64,000 bases of DNA, from contig OY770021.1 of NCBI GenBank assembly GCA_963669315.1, forward strand, positions 1,302,001 through 1,366,000, in the 5' to 3' direction. This DNA is from SZUA-547 sp963669315. Its GTDB lineage: Bacteria; Pseudomonadota; Alphaproteobacteria; Rhodobacterales; Rhodobacteraceae. Positions 17,681 through 25,167 of the stretch are shown here, piece after piece (within the stretch, counting starts at the first letter, position 1; each line of letters begins with the position of its first letter). The position numbers were made by a program, and so were the translations under genes. Below the pieces are notes generated by a model. The model made no database searches, was not told the origin of the DNA, and was given only the letters and a program-made list of their open reading frames with translations.

Positions 17681-18199
17681 ATGCAGCCGCGACCGTTCCT
17701 CCGCTGGCCCGATCCGCGCCTCAAGACCCAAGCGGCCCCCGTTGAGACGGTCGATGACGACATCCACGCCATCTGGGATGAAATGATCGCGGCGATGCGC
17801 GCCATGCCGGGCGTGGGGCTGGCCGCGCCGCAGTTGGGCGAGATGCGCCAGTTGGCCGTCATCGACGCGTCAGGCGGCGCGGAGGCGGTGGTTCGCATGG
17901 CGAATCCGAAGCTTCTGGAGGCCTCTGCAGAGCTTTCAGAGCATGAGGAAGGCTCGCCCAACCTGCCCGGCGTCTGGGCCAGGGTGACGCGCCCGGCGCA
18001 GGTGCGGATGCGCTATCTCAATGAGTCTGGCGAAGAGGTTGAACGGGAGTTCGAGGGCCTCTGGGCGACGTCGGCGCAGCACCAGCTTGACCATTTGCAG
18101 GGGCGCATGTTCTTCGACCGTTTGAAGCCGGTTAAGCGGCGCATGCTGCTGGACAAGGCGAAGAAACTGGCGCGGCGACAGGCCAAGGGAGCAGGCTGA
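17681..18199 (+). CDS. Peptide deformylase-like protein with lost catalytic residues
   Basis: A 172-residue deformylase paralogue starting 4 bases after def. The substrate-pocket motif GVGLAAPQLG is intact, but the metal-binding motif EGCLS is replaced by EGSPNLP (Cys to Ser92), and the HEXXH motif reads QHQLDH (catalytic Glu to Gln135). It therefore keeps the fold and two histidines but lacks the metal-ligand cysteine and general base. Hydrolytic activity is unlikely; a regulatory, chaperone or altered-substrate role is inference. Its stop overlaps the fmt start by one base. Confidence 0.85.
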   Translation: MQPRPFLRWPDPRLKTQAAPVETVDDDIHAIWDEMIAAMRAMPGVGLAAPQLGEMRQLAVIDASGGAEAVVRMANPKLLEASAELSEHEEGSPNLPGVWARVTRPAQVRMRYLNESGEEVEREFEGLWATSAQHQLDHLQGRMFFDRLKPVKRRMLLDKAKKLARRQAKGAG

Positions 18200-19137
18200 T
18201 GCGGATCGTCTTCATGGGAACGCCTGAATTCTCGGTCCCTGTCCTCGATGCGTTGGTCGAGGCGGGCCATGAGATCGCGGCCGTTTACTCACAGCCGCCT
18301 CGCCCGGCCGGACGCGGCAAGAAGCTGCGCCCTTCCCCCGTTCATGCGCGGGCAGAGGCGCTGGAACTTGAAGTGCGAACGCTCCAAAATTTCAAAGCCG
18401 GGGAGGATCGCACCGCCTTTGCGGCCCTTGATGCGGATGCGGCCGTGGTGGTCGCCTATGGGCTGATCATGCCGCAGGCCATTCTGGACGCGCCCAAACT
18501 CGGTTGCGTGAACCTGCACGCCTCTCTATTGCCGCGCTGGCGCGGGGCGGCGCCGATCCAGCGCGCGGTCATGGCCGGGGATGCGGAGACGGGCGTCTGC
18601 GCCATGTTGATGGAGGCGGGGCTGGACACGGGCCCGGTGATCCTGACCGAGCGCACGCCGATCCGGCCTGACGACACAGCGGGGACGCTGCATGATCGCC
18701 TCTCCGCGATCGGGGCCGGAATGATCGACAGCGCTCTTAGAGTGCTCGCTGACGGGTCGCTGGCGCCGAAGACGCAGCCCGAGGTGGGCGTTCTCTACGC
18801 GAAGAAAATCGACAAGGCGGAGGCGCGGATCGACTGGGCCCACCCCGCGGCGGAGCTGGATCGGCAAATCCGCGGCCTTTCACCCTTCCCCGGCGCGTGG
18901 TGCGAAATCGACGGCGAACGAGTGAAGGTGCTGCTCGCGGCGCCAGAATCGACGGATTTGACCGGCGCGCCGGGAGAGGCCCTGGACGACGCGCTGCTGA
19001 TCGCCTGCGCCGACACCAATAGAAATCGGGGCGCGGCGCTCCGCCTCACAACCTTGCAGCGGGCGGGCAAAGGGGCCATGTCAGCTAGGGACATATTGCG
19101 CGGCTTTCCTGTGGCGAAAGGCGCGCGCCTGACCTGA
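18199..19137 (+). CDS. fmt: Methionyl-tRNA formyltransferase
   Basis: A 312-residue enzyme that formylates the initiator Met-tRNA using 10-formyltetrahydrofolate. The N-terminal formyltransferase domain has MGTPEFSVPVL, the NLHASLLPRWRGAAPI motif with the catalytic Asn/His, and GLDTGPVI; the C-terminal OB-like domain begins near residue 205. Start ATG 18199 overlaps the previous stop. It pairs functionally with the deformylase upstream. Confidence 0.95.
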   Translation: MRIVFMGTPEFSVPVLDALVEAGHEIAAVYSQPPRPAGRGKKLRPSPVHARAEALELEVRTLQNFKAGEDRTAFAALDADAAVVVAYGLIMPQAILDAPKLGCVNLHASLLPRWRGAAPIQRAVMAGDAETGVCAMLMEAGLDTGPVILTERTPIRPDDTAGTLHDRLSAIGAGMIDSALRVLADGSLAPKTQPEVGVLYAKKIDKAEARIDWAHPAAELDRQIRGLSPFPGAWCEIDGERVKVLLAAPESTDLTGAPGEALDDALLIACADTNRNRGAALRLTTLQRAGKGAMSARDILRGFPVAKGARLT

Positions 19138-19148
19138 GGGGGTGGAAA

Positions 19149-19385
19149 ATGGCGTCCTGGATCGGCGCGATCATCATCGGCGGCATCGCCGGCTGGCTGG
19201 CCGAGAAGTTCATGGCCTCGAAGATGGGGCTGATCGCCAATATCCTGCTGGGGATCGTCGGCGGACTGGTGGCGCGCTTCATCGCCTCGGCCGTCGGCAT
19301 GGGCATTTCCGGCACGCTGCCCTCGCTGGTCGCCGCCACCGCTGGCGCGTGTCTGCTGATATTTGTAGCGAGGGTGATCCGATGA
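19149..19385 (+). CDS. GlsB/YeaQ/YmgE-family membrane protein
   Basis: 78 residues with three hydrophobic, glycine-rich helices (IGAIIIGGIAGWLAEKF, NILLGIVGGLVARFI, VAATAGACLLIFVARVI), the typical size and pattern of this stress-associated (transglycosylase-associated) inner-membrane family. The first helix and the GIVGGLVA motif are characteristic. The stop overlaps the acetyltransferase start (ATGA). Confidence 0.85.
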   Translation: MASWIGAIIIGGIAGWLAEKFMASKMGLIANILLGIVGGLVARFIASAVGMGISGTLPSLVAATAGACLLIFVARVIR

Positions 19386-19882
19386 CACCGATCCTGAGAG
19401 AAGCGCGCAAAGGCGATTTCGCCGAGGCCGTAGACTTGCTTGCAGCAACGTTCGGCGGTGGAGCGGAGGCGAAGATCATCCAAGACTTGCGCAAGGGCGG
19501 CGACATGCTGGTCGAATACGTCGCGGAAGACGGCAATGGGCTGGCGGGCTATATCGCCTTTTTCAAGATCGCCATGGACCCGCCAGCGAATATGTCTGTC
19601 GCAGGTCTTGGCCCGTTGGCGGTGCGCCCGGACAAGCAGGGAAAAGGGCTTTCCGGCAAGCTGATCGAGATCGGATTGCAACGCATGCAGCGCGACGGGA
19701 CCGGTTTTGTCGCGGTTCTGGGCGACCCGGCGGTTTACGCCGCGCATGGATTCGCACCTGAGCCGGCAGAGGCGCTGGAGTGCCGTTTCGCCGGACCGAA
19801 TTTGCTGGGCCTGCCATTCAGCCCCCGCATGGCGCGCCCGGTGGGCGAGGCGATCTATCCGGCCGCTTTCGACGCGTTCTGA
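19382..19882 (+). CDS. GNAT-family N-acetyltransferase (YhbS-like)
   Basis: 166 residues with the acetyl-CoA binding motif A segment LGPLAVRPDKQGKGLSGKLI (Q/RxxGxG/A form) and the YhbS-like VLGDPAVYAAHGF turn. The substrate is not predictable. ATG 19382 overlaps the stop of the preceding small membrane protein gene. Confidence 0.82.
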   Translation: MTPILREARKGDFAEAVDLLAATFGGGAEAKIIQDLRKGGDMLVEYVAEDGNGLAGYIAFFKIAMDPPANMSVAGLGPLAVRPDKQGKGLSGKLIEIGLQRMQRDGTGFVAVLGDPAVYAAHGFAPEPAEALECRFAGPNLLGLPFSPRMARPVGEAIYPAAFDAF

Positions 19883-19888
19883 CGGCGA

Positions 19889-20512
19889 TCAGCGATTGCG
19901 CGGCGGCCTTGGCTTGTAAAGCGGCATCGCCCATCCGAACAGTATGGCGGCGACGCGGAACGCGAATGTCGCCAACCCGCAAACCAACGCCGAAAGCGCG
20001 GATTCTTCCGTTAGCGCGTACGCCCCTACTCCGGCCAGCGCGCCAATGAACGCCGCCGTAGCGTAGATCTCCCGCCGCAGGACCAGCGGCACCTCGTTGC
20101 AGATGACATCTCGCGCCAGGCCGCCAAATGTGCCGGTGACAACTCCCATTAGCACCATGATCGGCCAGGGCGCGGCCACTTGTCGGGCGGCGGCGACGCC
20201 GACGGCCACCGCCACGGCGAGGCCCGCCGCGTCCGCCCATAGCAGAGCCTTCCGCCGATTCGCGATATTTTGCGCGACATAGAACATCGGAATCGCGGCA
20301 GCCGCGGCCACCGCCAGATACATCGGATCATCGACCCAAAAGACCGGCGTCCGGTCCAGCACCAGATCGCGAAACGTGCCGCCGCCGAGCCCCGCGACAC
20401 AGGCGATCAGGATGAACCCGGATATATCCAGCTGCGCGCGCGACGCGGTCAGCGCGCCTGCGATGGCGAAAACAAACACCGCGGCGAAGTCGAGAACGTG
20501 GATGAGCGTCAC
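19889..20512 (-). CDS. TRIC/UPF0126-family membrane protein
   Basis: A 207-residue integral membrane protein with seven hydrophobic segments and a tandem duplication: each half carries the GGGTFRD-type motif (GLGGGTFRDLV and GTFGGLARDVI). Such proteins form trimeric monovalent-cation channels or glycine transporters. It is the last gene of the minus-strand run and overlaps the rnhA stop by 4 bases. Confidence 0.88.
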   Translation of the reverse strand: MTLIHVLDFAAVFVFAIAGALTASRAQLDISGFILIACVAGLGGGTFRDLVLDRTPVFWVDDPMYLAVAAAAAIPMFYVAQNIANRRKALLWADAAGLAVAVAVGVAAARQVAAPWPIMVLMGVVTGTFGGLARDVICNEVPLVLRREIYATAAFIGALAGVGAYALTEESALSALVCGLATFAFRVAAILFGWAMPLYKPRPPRNR

Positions 20513-21009
20513 GTATCTTCTCCCTTCGCCTTGGCGGTCTTCGACTTCTTGGGCTTCTCCGGTTTGAACGGTTTCATGCCGTCGCGGGACAGCTGATCCG
20601 CGCGCTCATTCTCCTCATGCCCGGCATGCCCCTTGACCCACTCCCAGGTCACATCGTGGCGGTCGCGGGCTTCGTCCAGCCGGCGCCAGAGGTCCTCGTT
20701 CTTCACCGGTTTCTTGGCGGAGGTTCTCCAGCCGTTGCGTTTCCAGCCGTGAATCCACTGCGTTACGCCACCCTTTACGTACGTGGAGTCCGTAACGAGC
20801 GTAATGACGGAGGCGCGAGTAAGAGTCTCCAGCACCATGATCGCCGCCATTAGCTCCATGCGATTATTTGTGGTCGCCGCCTCGCCGCCCTTTAGCTCGC
20901 GCTCCTTGAGCACCGTATCGCCGTCCTTGGCGATCAGCAGCGCGCCCCAGCCGCCAGGGCCGGGATTGCCTGAGCAGGCGCCGTCTGTGTAAGCGATCAG
21001 ATCAGGCAT
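20509..21009 (-). CDS. rnhA: Ribonuclease HI
   Basis: 166 residues, degrades RNA in RNA-DNA hybrids. Catalytic acidic residues lie in YTDGACSGNPGPGGWG (Asp), NNRMELMA (Glu), VTDSTYVKGG (Asp) and HEENERAD (Asp), with the GHAGH handle region. A Lys/Pro-rich tail of about 20 residues extends the C-terminus. ATG 21009 overlaps the methyltransferase stop by 8 bases. Confidence 0.95.
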   Translation of the reverse strand: MPDLIAYTDGACSGNPGPGGWGALLIAKDGDTVLKERELKGGEAATTNNRMELMAAIMVLETLTRASVITLVTDSTYVKGGVTQWIHGWKRNGWRTSAKKPVKNEDLWRRLDEARDRHDVTWEWVKGHAGHEENERADQLSRDGMKPFKPEKPKKSKTAKAKGEDT

Positions 21010-21607
21010 CGGACGGCTTGATCGCGCGGCAGATAACGTAGGGGTCCAGCGTTCCGGCCAGGCCGCGCTCCTCGCCTTCCCGCACGAATACAACGCGCAG
21101 TCCGGCCTCCGTCAGCAGCTCCTGCAATTCATGGACCGTGACGAAGGAATAATAGCGCCCTAACGCATCGCGTTTTTCGCCTGACCCCGTCTTCAGCCCG
21201 ACATGCAGCACGCCCGCAGGCTTCAGCGCGCGGGCGATGGCTGCGAAATGCCGGGGCAGCGCGGATCGCGGCGCGTGCAGCAGGCTGAAGTTTGCCCAGA
21301 CGCCGTCATATTCCGCCTCCGCATTGACATCGTCGAACTCACCGAGGCGCGCGCTGATATCAAAGGTTTCGTTCGCCAGCGCGACCATTTCAGGCGAGGC
21401 GTCGACCGGATCAGGATCAAGGCCCGCCGCCCTCATATGGGCCGAGGTCGCCGCAGGGCCGCAGCCGAGATCCAGCACCCTGCCGCCCGCCGGAACCGCG
21501 TCAATGAAGGCTTGCAGGTCCGCATCCGGCCGCGCGCGGTTGAACCGGCCAGCGTAGTCCTGCGCCCGGCCGGCGTAGGCCGCCAGCGTTCCGGCGTCTG
21601 CGCTCAT
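21002..21607 (-). CDS. Class I SAM-dependent methyltransferase
   Basis: 201 residues. Motif I is VLDLGCGPAATSAHM, the acidic post-I residue is in PVDASPEMV, and the WANFSLLHAPR segment is motif II/III-like. Substrate unknown. ATG 21607 follows the ispH stop by one base, so it is translated with ispH. Confidence 0.83.
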   Translation of the reverse strand: MSADAGTLAAYAGRAQDYAGRFNRARPDADLQAFIDAVPAGGRVLDLGCGPAATSAHMRAAGLDPDPVDASPEMVALANETFDISARLGEFDDVNAEAEYDGVWANFSLLHAPRSALPRHFAAIARALKPAGVLHVGLKTGSGEKRDALGRYYSFVTVHELQELLTEAGLRVVFVREGEERGLAGTLDPYVICRAIKPSDA

Positions 21608-21608
21608 C

Positions 21609-22571
21609 TCAAGCCGCCGCCGTCGGTACGCGCAATATGCGGGGCGGCTTGAATTCGACCGTCTCGCGCGCGGTCTCAACCACCTCGACCGTCACGACGT
21701 AGTGGGCGCGAAAGGCCTCAATCACCTCTTCGACCAGTTCTTCGGGCGCGCTGGCCCCGGCGGTAACGCCCACCGCGCTTGCCCCGTCAATGGCGCGCCA
21801 GTCGATATCGGTCGCGCGCTGCACAAGCTGGGAATAGGCGCAGCCGGCGCGCTTGCCGACCTCGACCAACCGCTTGGAGTTCGAGGAATTGGGCGCGCCG
21901 ATCACCAGCAGAGCGTCGATCTTCGGCGCCACCGCCTTCACCGCTTTTTGCCGGTTGGTCGTGGCGTAGCAGATATCCTCCTTATGCGGGCCGACGATGG
22001 CCGGGAATCGGGCCTGCAACGCCGCAACGATCTCGGCCGTGTCATCGACGGACAGCGTCGTCTGGGTGATGAAGGCGAGCATTTCGGGATCGCGCGGCTG
22101 AAGCGTCGCCACATCCGCCACCGTTTCGACCAGCACCACTTCGCCGGGCGGAAGCTGACCCATGGTGCCGATGGTTTCCGGATGGCCATCATGGCCGATC
22201 ATGACCATCTGCAATCCATTGCCGTGGTGGCGTTCAGCCTCGATATGCACTTTCGAGACCAGCGGGCAGGTCGCGTCTACGAAGACCATTTCGCGTCGCG
22301 CGGCCGCGGCGGGGACAGCCTTGGGCACGCCATGGGCGGAGAACACCACCGGCCGGTCGTCCGGGCACTCGTCCAACTCCTCGACAAAGACGGCGCCCTT
22401 GGCGCGCAATCCATCGACCACATATTTGTTGTGAACGATCTCGTGGCGCACATAGACCGGCGCGCCCCATTTCTCCAGCGCCATCTCGACGATCTTGATG
22501 GCGCGGTCCACCCCGGCGCAGAACCCGCGCGGCGCGGCGAGATATAGTGTCAGGGGATCGGAGGTCGTCAT
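21609..22571 (-). CDS. ispH: 4-hydroxy-3-methylbut-2-enyl diphosphate reductase
   Basis: A 320-residue [4Fe-4S] enzyme making IPP and DMAPP in the last step of the MEP isoprenoid pathway. The three cluster cysteines lie in PRGFCAG (Cys18), VDATCPLVSKVH and KRAGCAYS or the preceding CYATTNRQ region as usual for the family; the SSNSKRL and GASAPE substrate motifs are intact. A GTG lies one codon upstream of the ATG, and the panD stop overlaps both. Confidence 0.95.
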   Translation of the reverse strand: MTTSDPLTLYLAAPRGFCAGVDRAIKIVEMALEKWGAPVYVRHEIVHNKYVVDGLRAKGAVFVEELDECPDDRPVVFSAHGVPKAVPAAAARREMVFVDATCPLVSKVHIEAERHHGNGLQMVMIGHDGHPETIGTMGQLPPGEVVLVETVADVATLQPRDPEMLAFITQTTLSVDDTAEIVAALQARFPAIVGPHKEDICYATTNRQKAVKAVAPKIDALLVIGAPNSSNSKRLVEVGKRAGCAYSQLVQRATDIDWRAIDGASAVGVTAGASAPEELVEEVIEAFRAHYVVTVEVVETARETVEFKPPRILRVPTAAA

Positions 22572-22996
22572 CACGCGCTCTCCGCCTTGATGGTCTCTAT
22601 CGCGAATGTGGGCCGTCCCTGTTCGTCCATGCCCACATTATAGCGCAGAACTTCGGCGACATTGTTGTCGCCATCGAAGGTCAGCACGACGGGATGCTGG
22701 TCATAAACCTCTCGCGCGGCGGCGTAGCGGGACGCGGAGATGATCACCTCGTCCCCCCGCTGGCAGGTCCGCGCAGCCGCGCCGTTCAGGATGCAGCAAC
22801 GCGACCCGCGCTCGCCATAGATCACATAGGTCGAGATCCGAGCGCCTGAGTTCTTGTTCCAGATATCGACAAACTCAAGCGGCACAATGCCCGCCTGCTC
22901 GCAATGATCGGGGTCCAGCGTGATCGACCCGTGATATTCGAGATCGGCGCCGGTCACAGTGATCCCGTGAAGCTTGGCGGTGACGAATTTGCGCAT
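22571..22996 (-). CDS. panD: Aspartate 1-decarboxylase
   Basis: A 141-residue pyruvoyl enzyme that makes beta-alanine for pantothenate. It is synthesised as a proenzyme and should cleave itself between Gly23 and Ser24 in YHGSITLD. The AKLHGITVT lysine, the DIWNKNSGAR(F/I)STY segment and ERGS...NGAAAR match the family. It is about 15 residues longer than the E. coli enzyme, at the C-terminus. Confidence 0.9.
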   Translation of the reverse strand: MRKFVTAKLHGITVTGADLEYHGSITLDPDHCEQAGIVPLEFVDIWNKNSGARISTYVIYGERGSRCCILNGAAARTCQRGDEVIISASRYAAAREVYDQHPVVLTFDGDNNVAEVLRYNVGMDEQGRPTFAIETIKAESA

Positions 22997-23022
22997 GTTT
23001 TCCCCCCGGAAGCCGGCGCGTT

Positions 23023-23688
23023 TCAGCCGCGACTCAGTTCGGCGCGGACCGCCGAGAACACATCCTCGAACATCTCGGGCGTCAAGCGGCGGGTGTTCGT
23101 GTTGTAGCGAGAGCAGTGGTAGCTATCGAAAAGCACGTATCCGCCCAGTTCATGCCGCGCGCCATGGGCGAACTTATACGCGGCGAGCTTCCCGCCCAAC
23201 GTCCTGATCGTGCTGTCATGGGCGATCTTGCCCAGCGCCACCATCGCCCGCAGCTTCGGCAACGCCGCGATGCGAGAGACAAGGAAGGGCCGACAGGCGT
23301 TGATTTCCGCGCCTATGGGTTTGTTCTGAGGCGGCACGCAGCGCACGGCGTTGGTGACCATGGCGCCTGTGAGTCTCAGCCCGTCATCGGGCCGGGCGTC
23401 GAATTCGCCCTCGCTGAAGCCGAATTTGCCGAGCGTGTGATAGAGCAGCCCACCCGCGAAATCTCCAGTGAACGGACGGCCGGTGCGATTGGCTCCGGTC
23501 ACGCCCGGCGCAAGACCGACAATCAGCAGCTCAGCCTCGGGATCTCCGAAGGACGGCACCGCGCCGTTGAACCAGTCAGGGTTGGCGGCGGCGTTCTCAG
23601 CCCGATAGTCGGCCAAACGCGGGCAGATCGCGCAATCGCGCGGCGCTTCGGCCGGCGCAACGGTCGGGATTTCAGCGGGTGACTTCAT
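23023..23688 (-). CDS. Type 5 uracil-DNA glycosylase
   Basis: 221 residues. Motif 1 reads GLAPGVTGANRTGRPFTGD, the family 5 form that lacks the usual catalytic Asp/Asn; motif 3 is DSYHCSRYN. Cys19-x2-Cys22 plus the cysteines in AVRCVPP and HCSRYN would hold a [4Fe-4S] cluster. It removes uracil and some deaminated bases from DNA. ATG 23688 follows homologues. The stop is 26 bases before panD. Confidence 0.88.
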   Translation of the reverse strand: MKSPAEIPTVAPAEAPRDCAICPRLADYRAENAAANPDWFNGAVPSFGDPEAELLIVGLAPGVTGANRTGRPFTGDFAGGLLYHTLGKFGFSEGEFDARPDDGLRLTGAMVTNAVRCVPPQNKPIGAEINACRPFLVSRIAALPKLRAMVALGKIAHDSTIRTLGGKLAAYKFAHGARHELGGYVLFDSYHCSRYNTNTRRLTPEMFEDVFSAVRAELSRG

Positions 23689-23726
23689 GCCGGCCGCGAT
23701 ACGACGCCGCGCGCCGGGGCGCAAGC

Positions 23727-24305
23727 TCAGACCTCGGGGGAATACCCCGCTTCGCCGTCCTCATTGGGCCGCGGCGGGCGCGGCGGACGCCCGACCACAT
23801 CCTTCAGATCTTCAAGCTCGATGAAGTTGTCGGCCTGGCGGCGCAGCTCATCAGCGATCATCGGCGGTTGCGAGCGAATGGTCGAGACCACTGAAACGCG
23901 CACGCCTTTGCGCTGAACCAATTCGACCAGCGGGCGAAAATCACCATCGCCGGAGAACAAAACCATGTGGTCGATTCGATCCGCCATCTCCATCGCGTCG
24001 ACGGCCAACTCGATATCCATGTTGCCCTTGATCTTGCGACGCCCGGTGGAGTCCGTGAATTCCTTCGCGGGCTTGGTCACCATTGTGAAACCATTATAGT
24101 CAAGCCAATCAACAAGAGGCCTGATCGGAGAATACTCCTGATCCTCCAACAGCGCCGTATAGTAAAATGCTCTAACAAGTTTGCCGCGAGACACGAACTC
24201 GCTGCGCAGTTTCTTATAATCGATGTCAAACCCAAGGGCCTTTGCGGCCGCGTAAAGATTTGAGCCATCGATAAACAGCGCCAAGCGCTCGTCACGGTAG
24301 AACAT
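23727..24305 (-). CDS. NYN-domain (LabA-like) protein, putative RNase
   Basis: 192 residues, PIN-like NYN domain: the acidic residues lie in LALFIDGSNLYAAA, KGNMDIELAVDAM and LFSGDGDFRPLV, the arrangement expected for a metal-dependent nuclease. The C-terminus is a proline-rich tail. ATG 24305 is supported by GGGAG 5 bases upstream; an ATG at 24317 is in frame but lacks a ribosome site. First gene of the minus-strand run that includes UDG, panD and ispH. Confidence 0.85.
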   Translation of the reverse strand: MFYRDERLALFIDGSNLYAAAKALGFDIDYKKLRSEFVSRGKLVRAFYYTALLEDQEYSPIRPLVDWLDYNGFTMVTKPAKEFTDSTGRRKIKGNMDIELAVDAMEMADRIDHMVLFSGDGDFRPLVELVQRKGVRVSVVSTIRSQPPMIADELRRQADNFIELEDLKDVVGRPPRPPRPNEDGEAGYSPEV

Positions 24306-24690
24306 GATATCTCCCATTATCGGGCGCTCAATCTAATTGATTGGTATTTAGAGGCCCGTCAAACGGACGCGCAAACTAAGGCACAAAAAATTATGCGCAA
24401 GTCCGAAACTGGAACGATCTACCCAACCTTAAATTGTCCCAGTTTTCGATATTCACCATTGCTAGACTATGGCGTGCGCAAATTTGATGGCTGGCGTAAG
24501 CGTGTCGTCAGACAGTTAGAGTTGTTTTACGGAAAATCACGCCCTTAAAGCGACTTTTTTCATCCGACGGCGCCTGAATTGTTCGAGCTGTCGGCGCCGG
24601 TCTGGCGGAAGGGCGGACTTGCGTCTGCGACGGCGAGTCGCTATGTGGTCCGTTCTTGCGAAATATTCCAAACTTCTGGGAGCGCCGCCA
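24306..24690. other. Intergenic region between NYN gene and rpoZ
   Basis: 385 bases without a convincing gene, holding the divergent promoters of the NYN-to-TRIC run and of rpoZ. It is AT-rich near the NYN start (around 24330-24450) and holds two inverted repeats: aaactgg/ccagttt near 24398-24445 and cggcgcc/ggcgccg near 24569-24598. No tRNA or small RNA could be recognised. Confidence 0.5.
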
Positions 24691-25041
24691 ATGGCCCGCG
24701 TCACTGTCGAAGATTGCGTCGATAAGGTTCCGAACCGGTTCGAGCTGGTTATGCTGGCCGCGCATCGCGCCCGGTCGATTTCGTCCGGCACGCCGATCGC
24801 AGTCGAACGCGACAACGACAAGAACCCGGTCGTCGCGCTGCGCGAGATCGCCGATGAGGCGGTCGCCGTTGAAGACCTTCGCGAGGAAGCGATCGAAAGC
24901 CATCAGCGCCAGATCGAGGTCGACGAGCCGGAAGAGGATTCGATGGCCCTGCTGATGGGCGACTCCAGCGACAGCGCCGTCGAGGATATTTCCGAAGACC
25001 AGCTGTTGCGCGCGCTAATGGCTGAGCAGGACAAGAGCTGA
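24691..25041 (+). CDS. rpoZ: RNA polymerase omega subunit
   Basis: 116 residues. The N-terminus MARVTVEDCVDKVPNRFELV, the AAHRARSIS segment and the NPVVALREIAD motif identify omega, which helps assemble RNA polymerase and contributes to a ppGpp site in some bacteria. ATG 24691 has GGGAG upstream. It precedes the (p)ppGpp synthetase gene, a common pairing. Confidence 0.95.
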   Translation: MARVTVEDCVDKVPNRFELVMLAAHRARSISSGTPIAVERDNDKNPVVALREIADEAVAVEDLREEAIESHQRQIEVDEPEEDSMALLMGDSSDSAVEDISEDQLLRALMAEQDKS

Positions 25042-25093
25042 ATTCACGCCAGGCCGCGACCCTAGGTCCACTCTGTTATGATTGAGCGCACGG

Positions 25094-25112
25094 GAGCCAT
25101 AGCATATGGCTC
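25094..25112. repeat. Perfect inverted repeat upstream of rsh
   Basis: gagccata-gca-tatggctc, 8-bp arms with a 3-base loop, about 56 bases upstream of the rsh GTG start. It could be an operator or a small RNA hairpin; there is no T-run, so it is not a standard terminator for rpoZ. Confidence 0.4.
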
Positions 25113-25167
25113 AATGGAGCCAGTGCAGATTTGCTGTAGTGGGCGTTAGGGTTGGAGAAAGACGGGC

